NCBI GenBank assembly: GCA_033344815.1
Contig: JAWPMR010000001.1
Span: 4,450,136 to 4,514,135 of the forward strand
DNA: 64,000 nucleotides
Source: Paracoccaceae bacterium
Lineage (GTDB): Bacteria; Pseudomonadota; Alphaproteobacteria; Rhodobacterales; Rhodobacteraceae
Direction: 5' to 3'
Within the stretch, counting starts at the first letter, position 1. The number at the start of each line of letters is the position of its first letter. Below the pieces are notes generated by a model. That model saw nothing but the letters and a program-made list of their open reading frames with translations. It was not told where the DNA came from and did not search any database. The translations under genes were made by a program, and so were the position numbers. Below, piece after piece: positions 54,498 through 63,996 of the stretch.

Positions 54498-55673
54498 TCA
54501 CTCCTTGACGACAAGTTCGCGAGGTGTGGTGCACAGGCATTCGACTCCGGTTTGCGTGATGACAATTGGCTCGGTGATTTCCAAACCTCCATCGTCCAGC
54601 CAGAGCGCGGGCATGAAGTGAAATGTCATACCGGGTTCCAATACAGTCTTGTCGCCGACGCGAAACGACATGGTACGCTCGCCCCAATCGGGGGGATAGG
54701 AGAGACCAATGGCATATCCGCACCGGCTGTCTTTCTCAAAACCCAACCTGTTGAGCGATGTGTTGAAGGCCAAGGCGATGTCTTCGCAGAGTTTACCGGG
54801 GCGTGCCTGCGCCAATCCTGCCTCAACGGCTTCCAATACGGCTTGTTCTGCATCCAGATATTTTTGCGGAGGTTTGCCCAGAAACAGCGTACGCGATTGC
54901 GGGCATTGATACCTGCGATGCGCGCCTGCGATTTCGAAAAACGTGCTTTCGCCTGTGCGCAGCGGCTGGTCATCCCACGTCAGATGCGGCGCTGTCGCGT
55001 CCAGCCCGGACGGCGCCATTGGCACAATCGCAGGGTAGTCGCCCCAATGACCCTCCGCACCTTCAACGGAGGCGTGATAGATGTCCGCGATCAGTTTGTT
55101 CTTGGGCAGACCGGGCTCTGCACGCTCCCGGATAACGCCGTGCATGCGCTCCACAATGCGCGCCGCGCGGCGCATATAGGTGATTTCGGTTGGTGATTTG
55201 ACCGCGCGCTGCCAATTGACCAATCCCGTTGCGTCCTCAAATGAAGCGCTCGGAACGCCGACCTGCAAAGCTTTGTAAGCTGCGGCGGTGAAATAATAAT
55301 TGTCCATCTCAAGACCAACACGCGCGCCTTGCAAACCTCGCGCGGCAAGAACACCTGATAGATCCGCCATCGGGTGTTTATCCGGGTTTTGAACGTAGCT
55401 GTCATCATACCCGAGGATGTCATCGTGACCCAGATAGGTCGTGCGTTTGGCCCCGACCGCATCCATCGCCCGGCCCCACCAGATGGGATCCCCGGTATGC
55501 GTGACCAAGACACCTTGGTGCACATAAAAGGACCAGCCGTCATATCCTGTCAGCCAGCCCATATTCGATGGATCGGTGACAAAAAGTGCATCAAGGTCGC
55601 GCGCCTCCATCGCCGCACGTGTTTTTGATAGCCGGGACGTGTATTCCGCAGGTTCGAAAGGTAGGTTTGCCAT
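54498..55673 (-). CDS. doeA: Ectoine hydrolase
   Basis: A 391-residue M24-peptidase-fold protein: creatinase-like N-terminal domain (ALFVTDPSNMGWLTGYDGWSFYVHQGVLV) and C-terminal pita-bread domain (EGHWGDYPAIVPMAPSGLDATAPHLTWDDQPL). This pattern is that of DoeA/EutD, which opens the ectoine ring to N-acetyl-diaminobutyrate. First gene of doeA-doeB-doeD. No ectoine transporter (ueh), EnuR-type regulator or semialdehyde dehydrogenase (doeC) lies next to it. Confidence 0.9.
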   Translation of the reverse strand: MANLPFEPAEYTSRLSKTRAAMEARDLDALFVTDPSNMGWLTGYDGWSFYVHQGVLVTHTGDPIWWGRAMDAVGAKRTTYLGHDDILGYDDSYVQNPDKHPMADLSGVLAARGLQGARVGLEMDNYYFTAAAYKALQVGVPSASFEDATGLVNWQRAVKSPTEITYMRRAARIVERMHGVIRERAEPGLPKNKLIADIYHASVEGAEGHWGDYPAIVPMAPSGLDATAPHLTWDDQPLRTGESTFFEIAGAHRRYQCPQSRTLFLGKPPQKYLDAEQAVLEAVEAGLAQARPGKLCEDIALAFNTSLNRLGFEKDSRCGYAIGLSYPPDWGERTMSFRVGDKTVLEPGMTFHFMPALWLDDGGLEITEPIVITQTGVECLCTTPRELVVKE

Positions 55674-55763
55674 TTAAACACGTCTTCCCGGATGTATGAT
55701 TGCTGCGCGATTATTTGCGACCGCGATCATATCGTGGCGCGCGTTCTTGGTCGAACAGAATGC

Positions 55764-56933
55764 TCAGAACCTCTGTCCGACGAAAATATAGAGAAAATCC
55801 TCATCCAGATCATTGTGTGAAACATCGATGGAAAAATCGACGGGAAACTTTTGTGAAACACGATATCGTAAACCCACACCGACCGCTGCCTGAGTGCCCG
55901 CATCGTCAAGGCTGCTAAAGCTGTCGCCGGTCCAGCCCATTCCGCCAAAGGCAACGACGCCAAACCTTTTTCCCAGTCTTTGACGCAGCTCCAACTGCGC
56001 GGACACCATTCTCGTATCCAGATACTGCGTCGGCGAGAACCCGCGAAAACCATCGGTGAAGCCAATGGAGCACTGTTCAAAGAAAGGTGCGGTGGATCCG
56101 GCTGCGCAGGTGGAAAGCCGCGTAGCAACAACGCTGCTGGGGCTGAAAGAGTGATATGTGTCGAAAAGGGCCTTGCCATATTCATAGTGGCGCGAGGCCC
56201 CGCTGAGGGTCTGACCGCGATTAGCGTCCACACTCAGACGAAACCCCTTTGTCGGGTAATCTGAATTGTCGCGCTTGTCCCATTCAAACACTGCGCCGAC
56301 GCTCAGCAATTCCAAACCAAGATCCGGGAGAATCTCAGGCGGCAGAAAACTACCGCCGATGTCCAGCCCGACCGTTGTGTCCAGATATCGCAAAGTTCCG
56401 CCGACGGAGACATCAGGGGTCAGCCCGTAGGAAAGACCTGCCTGTGCGAGTGTGCCATCCTGTCGAATGGGGATCGGCAGGGGCCCGGCGAACAAATCAT
56501 ATCGGACATCCGCTTCGGCAAATGTCGCCTCAAAGGTCCACTGGTTTTGTGGCAGTGCGAGGTTCAAAGTCAGGCCTTGTGCTTCACTGCCATTGGACGA
56601 TTGCATCGCACCAATCCCCACAACGGAAGTATCGGCAGTGGGATCGGTTTTGAACAGATACCCGACGCCAAGCGCAAGTCCGCCCCCGATTGCGGGGTTG
56701 GAAAATGGGACAGGAGCAACAATGATTGACCCATTGCGAAAGCCGAATTCGGTTTTCTGTTGCACATCTTTGATGTCATTTAAGCTTCTTGCAGAAATAT
56801 CGGGATCGCCGAGAGCTTGGGAGCCACAGAAACATCCTGCAATCAAACCGATAAACCGCACAAGCGATCTCGCCCGCACAAAACCTGAATGTGACTGAAG
56901 CAAGTTATTCTTTTTTGAAGTTTTCTGAAGCAC
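55764..56933 (-). CDS. BamA/TamA-like outer membrane beta-barrel protein
   Basis: A 389-residue exported protein: signal peptide about VRFIGLIAGCFCGSQALG, then a beta-rich chain with alternating hydrophobic residues and a C-terminal Phe (FLYIFVGQRF), the outer-membrane insertion signal. WDKRDNSDYPTKGFRLSVDANRG is the surface antigen/D15 strand motif. No POTRA domains are seen, so it resembles small Omp85-like porins of unknown role rather than BamA. The frame opens at GTG 56933; the start is uncertain. Confidence 0.8.
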   Translation of the reverse strand: MLQKTSKKNNLLQSHSGFVRARSLVRFIGLIAGCFCGSQALGDPDISARSLNDIKDVQQKTEFGFRNGSIIVAPVPFSNPAIGGGLALGVGYLFKTDPTADTSVVGIGAMQSSNGSEAQGLTLNLALPQNQWTFEATFAEADVRYDLFAGPLPIPIRQDGTLAQAGLSYGLTPDVSVGGTLRYLDTTVGLDIGGSFLPPEILPDLGLELLSVGAVFEWDKRDNSDYPTKGFRLSVDANRGQTLSGASRHYEYGKALFDTYHSFSPSSVVATRLSTCAAGSTAPFFEQCSIGFTDGFRGFSPTQYLDTRMVSAQLELRQRLGKRFGVVAFGGMGWTGDSFSSLDDAGTQAAVGVGLRYRVSQKFPVDFSIDVSHNDLDEDFLYIFVGQRF

Positions 56934-57213
56934 GGTTGCAAGCTTTCGTCTGATTTTTGACTCTCATTTAAGACACAGATCTGGACCGGCACCTGTGATT
57001 TGAAAAGACTATGAAACCAAAGCCCCGCCAACAAAAAACGAGTAACTTGGAAAGATTTTTTCCAGATGTGGCGCGCAAAACCTTGTTGGTTACAAAAGCG
57101 ACACTTAAAGCGCTGCAAGGAACCACCAGTCTTTTGCTGTTTGCGAGCCCTTTGAGAGATGCCTGCAGACCGCTATCAAATCTGGCCTGTCTTGCCGGAT
57201 CAAGGAGTAAAAC

Positions 57214-58164
57214 ATGACCAAAGCATTTGCCTCCCAAGGGGACATGTCCGAAAAGAAAATCACCTTTGATGAAATCGGCGAGGGGCTTTGGGCGTTTACT
57301 GCCGAGGGAGATCCCAATTCAGGCGTGATCATTGGCGATGACAGCGTCATGATTGTCGAGGCACAGGCAACGCCGCGTCTGGCCGGAAAAGTCATCGAAA
57401 AGCTCCGCACAGTCACCGACAAACCGATCAGCCATGTCGTCTTGACCCACTACCATGCGGTGCGTGTTCTGGGGGCTTCGGCTTACGGCGCGGGTCAGAT
57501 CATTATGTCAGATGCGGCGCGCGCCATGGTCGTGGAACGCGGGCAGGAGGATTGGGACAGCGAGTTTCAACGGTTTCCACGACTGTTTGAAGGCCACGAA
57601 AGCATTCCCGGCCTGACCTATCCCACGACGACCTTCAGTAACGCCATGACGGTCTATCTTGGCAATCGTCGTGTTGATATCAAGCATCTGGGCCGCGCAC
57701 ATACGGCCGGGGATGCAGTCATTCACGTCCCCGATCAGAACGTGATGTTTACCGGAGACATCGTCGAGGACCATTCCGCGTGTTATTGCGGGGACGGGCA
57801 TTTTGGCGACTGGGGCAGCACACTTGATGCAATCGCGGCCTATGATGTGGATGCCATCGCACCCGGTCGCGGCGATGCGTTGGTGGGCAAAGAGGCGGTC
57901 GCGCGCGCCATCGCCTCGACGCGTGATTTTGTAAACAGCACCTACCAGCCTGCTGCGCGTGTGGCGGCGCGCGGTGGTTCCCTAAAAGAAGCCTGGGATG
58001 CGGTGCGCGTGGCGTGTGATCCGAAATTCAAAGACTACGCCATCTATGAACACTGCCTGCCATTCAATGTGTCGCGAGCCTATGATGAGGCCCGCGGCAT
58101 GGATACGCCGCGCATCTGGACCGACAAACGGGATTTGGAGATGTGGGCAGCCCTGCAAGGGTAA
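57214..58164 (+). CDS. Metallo-beta-lactamase-fold protein with altered metal motif
   Basis: A 316-residue MBL-fold protein. The first metal motif reads HYHAVR (79-84) rather than HxHxDH: the second-site Asp and His are replaced by Val and Arg. Later ligands are present (GRAHTAGDAVIHVPDQNVMFTGDIVEDH). It is 24 bp before the aromatic hydroxylase gene and is probably in the same operon. Possible roles are a mononuclear hydrolase or a ring-product lactonase; function unknown. Confidence 0.82.
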   Translation: MTKAFASQGDMSEKKITFDEIGEGLWAFTAEGDPNSGVIIGDDSVMIVEAQATPRLAGKVIEKLRTVTDKPISHVVLTHYHAVRVLGASAYGAGQIIMSDAARAMVVERGQEDWDSEFQRFPRLFEGHESIPGLTYPTTTFSNAMTVYLGNRRVDIKHLGRAHTAGDAVIHVPDQNVMFTGDIVEDHSACYCGDGHFGDWGSTLDAIAAYDVDAIAPGRGDALVGKEAVARAIASTRDFVNSTYQPAARVAARGGSLKEAWDAVRVACDPKFKDYAIYEHCLPFNVSRAYDEARGMDTPRIWTDKRDLEMWAALQG

Positions 58165-58188
58165 ATTGCAAGTGGGAGGTGCGAATTG

Positions 58189-59817
58189 ATGGATGTAAGA
58201 TACGACATTGCGTTTAAGCTCTATCCTTATGAACGCGTACCGGCACAGTCTCAAACTGCCCGGCGCCACCCGGTTGTCATTGCGGGTGGCGGTCCAATCG
58301 GCATGGCGCTGGCGCTTGATCTGGGGCGCAAAGGCACACCTGTTCTGGTGTTGGATGATCATGAGGGCGTCGGGCAGGGCAGTCGCGCGATTTGTTTTGC
58401 CAAACGCACGCTGGAGATTGCCGATCGATTAGGGGCAGGGCAGGCCATGGTCGACAAGGGCGTTGTCTGGAATGTGGGCAAGGTGTTCCACGGCGAGGAC
58501 AAGGTTTTCGAATTTGATCTGCAGCCACAACCCGGTCACAAACGCCCCGCTTTCATAAATTTGCAGCAACCTTATTTCGAGAAGTTTCTGGTAGATGCCA
58601 TTCGGGAGGCGCAGGAGCAGGGCGCACCGATTGAGCTTCGCGGGCGCAATGCTGTGACAGGCATGACGCAACATGACGATCATGTCGTGCTCGAAATTGA
58701 AACGCCTGACGGCCCCTATCAGATTGAGGCGGATTGGCTGGTTGCTTGTGATGGCGCACGCTCGCCCATCCGGGACATGATGGGGCTGAGTTTTGACGGA
58801 CGTGTTTTTGAAGACAATTTCCTGATCGCGGATGTCAAAATGACCGCCGACTTTCCGACCGAACGTTGGTTTTGGTTCGAACCGCCGTTTAAAGACAGTG
58901 GGCAGTCGGCACTGTTGCACAAGCAACCCGACGATATCTGGCGCATTGATTTCCAACTCGGCTGGGACATTGACCGCCAAGCTGAACTGGACCCGAAGCG
59001 CGTCCGGGCGCGTGTGGATGCAATGTTGGGCGAGAATGTCGATTATCAACTCGAATGGACGTCCATCTATACTTTCCAGTGCCGCCGGATGAAGGACTTC
59101 CGCCATGACAGGGTCCTTTTTGCCGGGGATAGCGCCCATCAGGTCTCTCCCTTTGGTGCGCGCGGTGCAAATTCGGGGATTCAGGACGCGGACAATCTGG
59201 CCTGGAAACTGGATCTTGTTGTGAAAGGATCTGCGCCCGAAAACCTGCTGGAAAGCTATGCTCTGGAACGCGCGCATGGGGCCGACGAAAACATCTTGAA
59301 CTCGACCCGCGCGACTGACTTTCTGACGCCCAAATCCGAAATCAGTAAGGTCTTTCGCAATGCGGTTCTGGACCTGGCGCGCCGACACGCCTTTGCGCGG
59401 CCGCTGGTAAATTCAGGACGCCTTTCAGTGCCTTGCGTCTATGATGAGATGCCGTTGAACGGGCCCGATCACTTGAAAGAACCGTGGGAGACCCGGGTCG
59501 GCGCGCCTTGCGTCGATGCACCGCTGTCACAGGGTTTCTTGTTGGATCGCTTGTCAGACGGTTTCACGTTGATGGCGATCAACACGGACGCCCCTCAGAT
59601 GCGGGAAACTTTCGGCATCGCAATCACGCCTCTTTTGCTGGACACGCGCAAGGATGACCCCACGGGTCAATTGGCGCAGCGTTATATCGGGCGTTGTGAT
59701 CAGGCGATCTACCTCCTTCGTCCGGATCAACATGTCGCCGCAAGATGGAACGCTTGCAGCGGCGCAGATATTCAATCGGCTTTGAGGACAGCCATCGGAC
59801 AAGGAAACCCGCTATGA
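58189..59817 (+). CDS. FAD-dependent aromatic hydroxylase (MhpA/PheA-like)
   Basis: A 542-residue group A flavoprotein monooxygenase: AGGGPIGMALALDLGRKG (FAD), the DG motif ACDGARSPIRDMMGL and the GD motif FAGDSAHQVSPFGARGANSGIQDADNLAWKL, with a C-terminal thioredoxin-like domain. Relatives hydroxylate 3-(3-hydroxyphenyl)propionate, resorcinol-type or 3-hydroxybenzoate substrates. GGGAGG stands eight bases before ATG 58189; the TTG one codon upstream is not used. Followed by a coupled DUF2783 gene. Confidence 0.88.
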   Translation: MDVRYDIAFKLYPYERVPAQSQTARRHPVVIAGGGPIGMALALDLGRKGTPVLVLDDHEGVGQGSRAICFAKRTLEIADRLGAGQAMVDKGVVWNVGKVFHGEDKVFEFDLQPQPGHKRPAFINLQQPYFEKFLVDAIREAQEQGAPIELRGRNAVTGMTQHDDHVVLEIETPDGPYQIEADWLVACDGARSPIRDMMGLSFDGRVFEDNFLIADVKMTADFPTERWFWFEPPFKDSGQSALLHKQPDDIWRIDFQLGWDIDRQAELDPKRVRARVDAMLGENVDYQLEWTSIYTFQCRRMKDFRHDRVLFAGDSAHQVSPFGARGANSGIQDADNLAWKLDLVVKGSAPENLLESYALERAHGADENILNSTRATDFLTPKSEISKVFRNAVLDLARRHAFARPLVNSGRLSVPCVYDEMPLNGPDHLKEPWETRVGAPCVDAPLSQGFLLDRLSDGFTLMAINTDAPQMRETFGIAITPLLLDTRKDDPTGQLAQRYIGRCDQAIYLLRPDQHVAARWNACSGADIQSALRTAIGQGNPL

Positions 59818-60017
59818 GTCTGAATCTTATGCCCAACATCAAAGATCCGGATGGGTTTTACGATGCATTGATCAGCGCGCATGAGGGGTTGGATAAGGCG
59901 CAAAGTGACGCGATGAATGCACGTTTGATATTGATCTTGGCCAATCACATCGGTGATCAGGACGCGTTGCGGCAGGCCATTGACACCGCTCGCATGGACT
60001 TTGAAAGCGCGCCTTAG
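59814..60017 (+). CDS. DUF2783 small protein
   Basis: A 67-residue helical protein, translationally coupled to the hydroxylase (ATGA). The sequence NIKDPDGFYDALISAHEGLD and the later LILILANHIGDQDALRQAI match the small conserved proteins often found after this type of monooxygenase. No enzymatic motif; a stabilising partner of the hydroxylase is a guess. Confidence 0.8.
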   Translation: MSLNLMPNIKDPDGFYDALISAHEGLDKAQSDAMNARLILILANHIGDQDALRQAIDTARMDFESAP

Positions 60018-60086
60018 GTCGATCGGCTGGCTAAGGCGGTTGCCCTCGCGAGGGGTGCATCGTTTGCGTGTGTTTATGCAAGCGCG

Positions 60087-61016
60087 CTATGGTGCCTCCA
60101 GGTGATGTATGCTGCGCGTCAGCACATTTTGCACGGCGATCTGAAACACCTGCTGAAGCGGCTTCGTCGCCCTTTCGGGATGCATCATGAGGCCAACCGG
60201 GCCTTGCGTGACCGTCGTTTCGAAAGGCAATTCCACAAGCCGCCCCTGTGCAATGTCATTGCCCACAATCCCGCGTGAGATGATCCAGATGGCATCCGTC
60301 TGGAGCGTGTATGCCAGACCAAAATCAGCTGAGACAGCTTCGATGCGGTTGCGAAGTTGCCCAATCCCGTATCCGATCATCATGCGCTCGACCAGTGGAT
60401 GAATGGCGGCGCCTTTCGGCGGATATATCACCTGCCATTCCTTGATACGGGACAGATCCGGCCCGTCCAGCAAAGGGTGCCCCGGGCGCACCACAAAGGT
60501 CACCCGCTCGTTATAAAGCTGAGTAAACGAGATGTTCTGCATCATGTCCGGTTCACCCAACTGGCCAATGACCAGATCCAATTCGCCGTGACGCAACCCC
60601 TCCATCAGAAACCGATGGGGACCATCAATGATGCGCATGACAGCACCCTGCGCCAGATCCGCAAATTCCACGGCTACGGCGGGCATGAACCACGCGGCGA
60701 CGCTTGGCCAAAGACCGACGGACAGGGTTTGTTGTGCATCGCGCCCATATTGTTCAATCCCATCAAGGCCCTGCTGAAGGCTGGCCAGCGACATTTGCGC
60801 AAAATGCAGAAACACCTCGCCCTTCTTTGTCAGCCTCACGCCGGAGCGGTTTCGGAACATGACCTTCGCGCCCAGAATGTCTTCAAGTTCCTTGAGGGTT
60901 TTCGAAATCGCAGGTTGAGACAAGGAGAGCTTAAGCGCTGCCGACTTCAAGCTGCGTTCTCTGGCGATTTCCACAAAACATTGAATGTGACGAAACTTGA
61001 TACGGCGATCAATCAA
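60087..61016 (-). CDS. pcaQ: LysR-family regulator, PcaQ-like
   Basis: A 309-residue LysR regulator: N-terminal helix-turn-helix (FRHIQCFVEIARERSLKSAA, LSLSQPAISKTLKELEDILG) and a substrate-binding domain. It begins IKFRHIQCF, typical of PcaQ-type regulators of the protocatechuate branch. It is divergent from pobA, with an inverted repeat in the gap. PcaQ responds to beta-carboxy-cis,cis-muconate and related compounds; control of pobA here is inferred from position. No pca structural genes are in the window. Confidence 0.82.
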   Translation of the reverse strand: MIDRRIKFRHIQCFVEIARERSLKSAALKLSLSQPAISKTLKELEDILGAKVMFRNRSGVRLTKKGEVFLHFAQMSLASLQQGLDGIEQYGRDAQQTLSVGLWPSVAAWFMPAVAVEFADLAQGAVMRIIDGPHRFLMEGLRHGELDLVIGQLGEPDMMQNISFTQLYNERVTFVVRPGHPLLDGPDLSRIKEWQVIYPPKGAAIHPLVERMMIGYGIGQLRNRIEAVSADFGLAYTLQTDAIWIISRGIVGNDIAQGRLVELPFETTVTQGPVGLMMHPERATKPLQQVFQIAVQNVLTRSIHHLEAP

Positions 61017-61033
61017 TTAATTTCCATTTCTAG

Positions 61034-61065
61034 CAAGTAAATGACCCATAATCTCATTTTACTTG
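61034..61065. promoter_or_regulatory. Inverted repeat in the pcaQ-pobA divergent promoter
   Basis: CAAGTAAATGA (61034-61044) is mirrored by TCATTTTACTTG (61054-61065) with one extra T. The centre lies 18-50 bp from the pcaQ start and just upstream of pobA, a normal place for a LysR-type binding site. Confidence 0.6.
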
Positions 61066-61098
61066 TCTACATGCGCAATTCAAGTTGAGGATGATCTT

Positions 61099-62268
61099 AT
61101 GAGAACACAAGTCGCGATCATAGGCGGCGGCCCATCCGGGCTGCTTTTGAGCCAACTCTTGCACTTGCAAGGGATCGATACGGTCGTGATCGAACGACGC
61201 TCCAAAGACCACGTGCTAAGCCGAATTCGCGCGGGCGTTCTGGAAACCGGGTTTGTCGACATGATGCGGCAGGCCAAAGCATCCGGTCGGATGCTACAAG
61301 AAGGGATCGTTCACACCGGCACGGTTATTTCCTACGCAGACCAGCAAATAAACATCAATTTTACGGAACACACCGACCAGAATGTTCTGATATATGGTCA
61401 GACAGAGGTGACGCGTGACCTATACGCCGCGCGTGAGATCATGGACGGAAAACTGGTCTTCAACGCGCAAAATGTTGAGATTTGCAATGCTGACACTGAC
61501 GCGCCCCATGTGACCTATGACGCTGATGGCAAGGCCCACAAACTGGCGTGCGATTTCATAGCGGGGTGTGACGGGTTTCACGGTGTCAGCAGACCCACGA
61601 TTCCGAAATCGGTCAGACGGGAATACGAGAAGGTCTATCCTTTCGGGTGGTTGGGCGTGCTTTCAGAAACCCCGCCTGTGCATGATGAAATCATATATGC
61701 AAGTTCCGATGTCGGGTTTGCGCTTTGCTCAATGCGTAATCGGCATCTGAGCCGATATTACATACAATGTGATCTGTCAGACAGTCCTGAGCACTGGAGC
61801 GACGATGCGTTTTGGGATGCCTTGAAGCGGCGCATTCCAGAAGAACACGCCGATAATCTGATCACCGGACCGGCCGTTGAAAAATCGATCGCGCCACTGC
61901 GTTCTTTTGTGACGGAGCCGATGCAATGGGGCAGGCTTTTCTTATGTGGGGATGCAGCGCATATTGTTCCGCCAACTGGCGCCAAGGGTCTGAACACGGC
62001 AGCCAGTGATGTGCATCATCTGTCGCAAGGGTTGATCGAGTTTTATGAAAGCGGCTCATCCGATGGCATTGATGCTTATTCATCCAAAGCACTCGCCCGC
62101 ATTTGGAAGGCGGAACGTTTCAGTTGGTGGATGACCAGTCTTTTGCACCGGTTTCCGGATCAATCGGAATTTGATGTGCGTATGCAGCAGGCAGAGATCG
62201 CATTCCTTCAGGAAGATCAAAACGCCCAAGCGGTCCTGGCGCGAAACTACGTCGGGTTGCCTTATTGA
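61099..62268 (+). CDS. pobA: 4-hydroxybenzoate 3-monooxygenase
   Basis: A 389-residue flavoprotein hydroxylase: VAIIGGGPSGLLLSQLL (FAD), GCDGFHGVSRPTIP (DG motif) and CGDAAHIVPPTGAKGLNTAASDVHHL (GD motif), with RIRAGVLE near the N-terminus typical of PobA. It converts 4-hydroxybenzoate to protocatechuate. GAGGA lies before ATG 61099. Expressed divergently from pcaQ. Length matches the family (about 390). Confidence 0.95.
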   Translation: MRTQVAIIGGGPSGLLLSQLLHLQGIDTVVIERRSKDHVLSRIRAGVLETGFVDMMRQAKASGRMLQEGIVHTGTVISYADQQININFTEHTDQNVLIYGQTEVTRDLYAAREIMDGKLVFNAQNVEICNADTDAPHVTYDADGKAHKLACDFIAGCDGFHGVSRPTIPKSVRREYEKVYPFGWLGVLSETPPVHDEIIYASSDVGFALCSMRNRHLSRYYIQCDLSDSPEHWSDDAFWDALKRRIPEEHADNLITGPAVEKSIAPLRSFVTEPMQWGRLFLCGDAAHIVPPTGAKGLNTAASDVHHLSQGLIEFYESGSSDGIDAYSSKALARIWKAERFSWWMTSLLHRFPDQSEFDVRMQQAEIAFLQEDQNAQAVLARNYVGLPY

Positions 62269-62305
62269 TCCGAACATTGAACGCCGCAATACGGTCTGAT
62301 GCGGC

Positions 62306-62935
62306 TTATTTTTGGGGCTGAAAGTCCTTTGAGGCCAGCAAAGCCGCCGCAGCAATCATTAGACCACCACATGCTTTGTTGACCAAACCCGAAGAATAGC
62401 GGTTCAGCACATTGGCTGACCGGATGCCCAACCACCCCCACAGCATCAAAATCGCGCCGTCCACGACAATATACGTCACCCCCAGGATGAACAATTGTGG
62501 CCACACGGCTTGGGCGGGATCAATGAATTGCGGGAACAATGCACCAAAAAAGACGACGGCGAACGGGTTGGCCATCGACGTGATAAACCCTAGTCGGAAT
62601 AGTGGAAATGGCGCGCCGGAACCCGTGGCTCGATCTGTGGTTTTGCGGTCTTTTGTCCGCATCAATTGCAAGCCAATCCAGATCAGATAGGCGACACCAA
62701 TCCACTTAATCCAGACGAAGGCGGCGGCGGATGTAGCGATGATCGCTGCGAGACCAAAGGCGGCGGCTGTCATCTGCAGGCAATTTGCCGTCAGATCACC
62801 GGCAATCGTGTACATGCTCCGTCGCAGACCGTGTTGTATGCTGTTGGAAATGATCAGCAACTGGCTTGTATCGGGCGGCGTTGAAAAAAACACAGCCACA
62901 GCGGCCAGATAGATCAGATATGCATCCATTGCCAT
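62306..62935 (-). CDS. LysE-family amino acid/metabolite exporter
   Basis: A 209-residue protein with about six membrane helices. The N-terminus has the family motif FFSTPPDTSQLLIISNSIQHGLRRSMYTIAGD and later FRLGFITSMANPFAVVFFGALFPQF. These export lysine, threonine, homoserine lactones or other small molecules. ATG 62935 follows GGAGA; the upstream frame overlaps the LacI gene. It lies 26 bp after that gene on the same strand, so the regulator may control it. Confidence 0.88.
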   Translation of the reverse strand: MAMDAYLIYLAAVAVFFSTPPDTSQLLIISNSIQHGLRRSMYTIAGDLTANCLQMTAAAFGLAAIIATSAAAFVWIKWIGVAYLIWIGLQLMRTKDRKTTDRATGSGAPFPLFRLGFITSMANPFAVVFFGALFPQFIDPAQAVWPQLFILGVTYIVVDGAILMLWGWLGIRSANVLNRYSSGLVNKACGGLMIAAAALLASKDFQPQK

Positions 62936-62961
62936 GTCTCTAGATCTCCAATGAGAGTTGA

Positions 62962-63996
62962 CTAAATGATGGTTTGGCGAACGGTTGCCCCCGGAATCAA
63001 ATGAAAACCGATGTCCCTGCATGAAACGACGGGTTCACCAGACAGTCGCGCGATCATCATTTCCGCTGCGGCCTGGCCAAGTTTCAAATGAGACACGTGT
63101 ACGGAGGTCAAGCGACGTTTCATAACTGATGCAATCGCCAAATCCCCCCACCCTGCAATGCCGATGTCACCGGGCACATCCAGTCCTCTCTGTTCGCAAT
63201 ATTGCAAACCACCAAAAGCCATGGAGTCGTTTTGGTAAAAAATGCACTCCACAGTGCCGTCAGAAGCCAGGAGTTGCTCTGTCCCATAAAACCCCGGATA
63301 AAAACTCGCCGTGTCATGAAGACAAAGTTGCTTGGTAACCTTGCCTCCGCCGTCTTCGATGGCCTTTGTGAACCCATCCAGCCGTGCAGTAGCTGCATTT
63401 GCCGTGTCATGCGATGTTCCCACAAATCCCAACGACCGATATCCACGTCCAATCAAAAAACGACCGACGTCAAATCCGCAATCGAAGTGATTTATGCCAA
63501 CACTCATATCCAGCGGGCTGGAGTTCAAATCCCATATTTCCACCACGGGAATGCCAGCATTGCGCAGCATATCATAAGAGCGTTGCGAATGTGAGCGACC
63601 CGTGAGGATCAAGCCCGCAGGTTGCCATGACAGCACGGTTCGGATCCAGTTTTCTTCTTCCTGGGCGGCGTGTTGGGTCAAGCCAAGCACAGTCTGATGT
63701 CCGAAAGATCCAAGTTTTAAATCGATGCCTTCAAGAACATGTGTGAAGACCTCATTCCCGAGATCAGGGATCGAAACACCCACAAAAGTAGAATTCTGAT
63801 CGCCTGCAAAAACACTTGCCAATCTGTTTGGCAAATAGCCAAGTTGATCGACCTTGGCCATGACCTTTGCTTCGGTTTTTTTCGAGTACCCTCCGTCTCC
63901 ACGCAGCACACGACTGGCGGTCATTTTCGACACACCGGCGGCCTTGGCAACCTCGGAAAGGTTTATCTTACTGCTTTTGTTCTGCTTTTCATCCAT
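62962..63996 (-). CDS. LacI-family transcriptional regulator
   Basis: A 344-residue regulator: HTH INLSEVAKAAGVSKMTASRVLRG, hinge GYLPNRLASVFAGDQ, and a sensor domain with GWGDLAIASVMKRRLTSVHVSHLKLGQAAAEMM. The last part resembles GntR/GntH-type gluconate repressors of the LacI family. The ATG is five bases from the window end, so its promoter is not visible. It precedes the LysE-type gene; its other targets probably lie beyond the window. Confidence 0.88.
   Translation of the reverse strand: MDEKQNKSSKINLSEVAKAAGVSKMTASRVLRGDGGYSKKTEAKVMAKVDQLGYLPNRLASVFAGDQNSTFVGVSIPDLGNEVFTHVLEGIDLKLGSFGHQTVLGLTQHAAQEEENWIRTVLSWQPAGLILTGRSHSQRSYDMLRNAGIPVVEIWDLNSSPLDMSVGINHFDCGFDVGRFLIGRGYRSLGFVGTSHDTANAATARLDGFTKAIEDGGGKVTKQLCLHDTASFYPGFYGTEQLLASDGTVECIFYQNDSMAFGGLQYCEQRGLDVPGDIGIAGWGDLAIASVMKRRLTSVHVSHLKLGQAAAEMMIARLSGEPVVSCRDIGFHLIPGATVRQTII

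Noticed and set aside
57011..57217. 68-codon plus-strand ORF before the MBL gene
   Set aside because: Has an ATG but no clear ribosome-binding site, overlaps the next start, and the sequence shows no family features.
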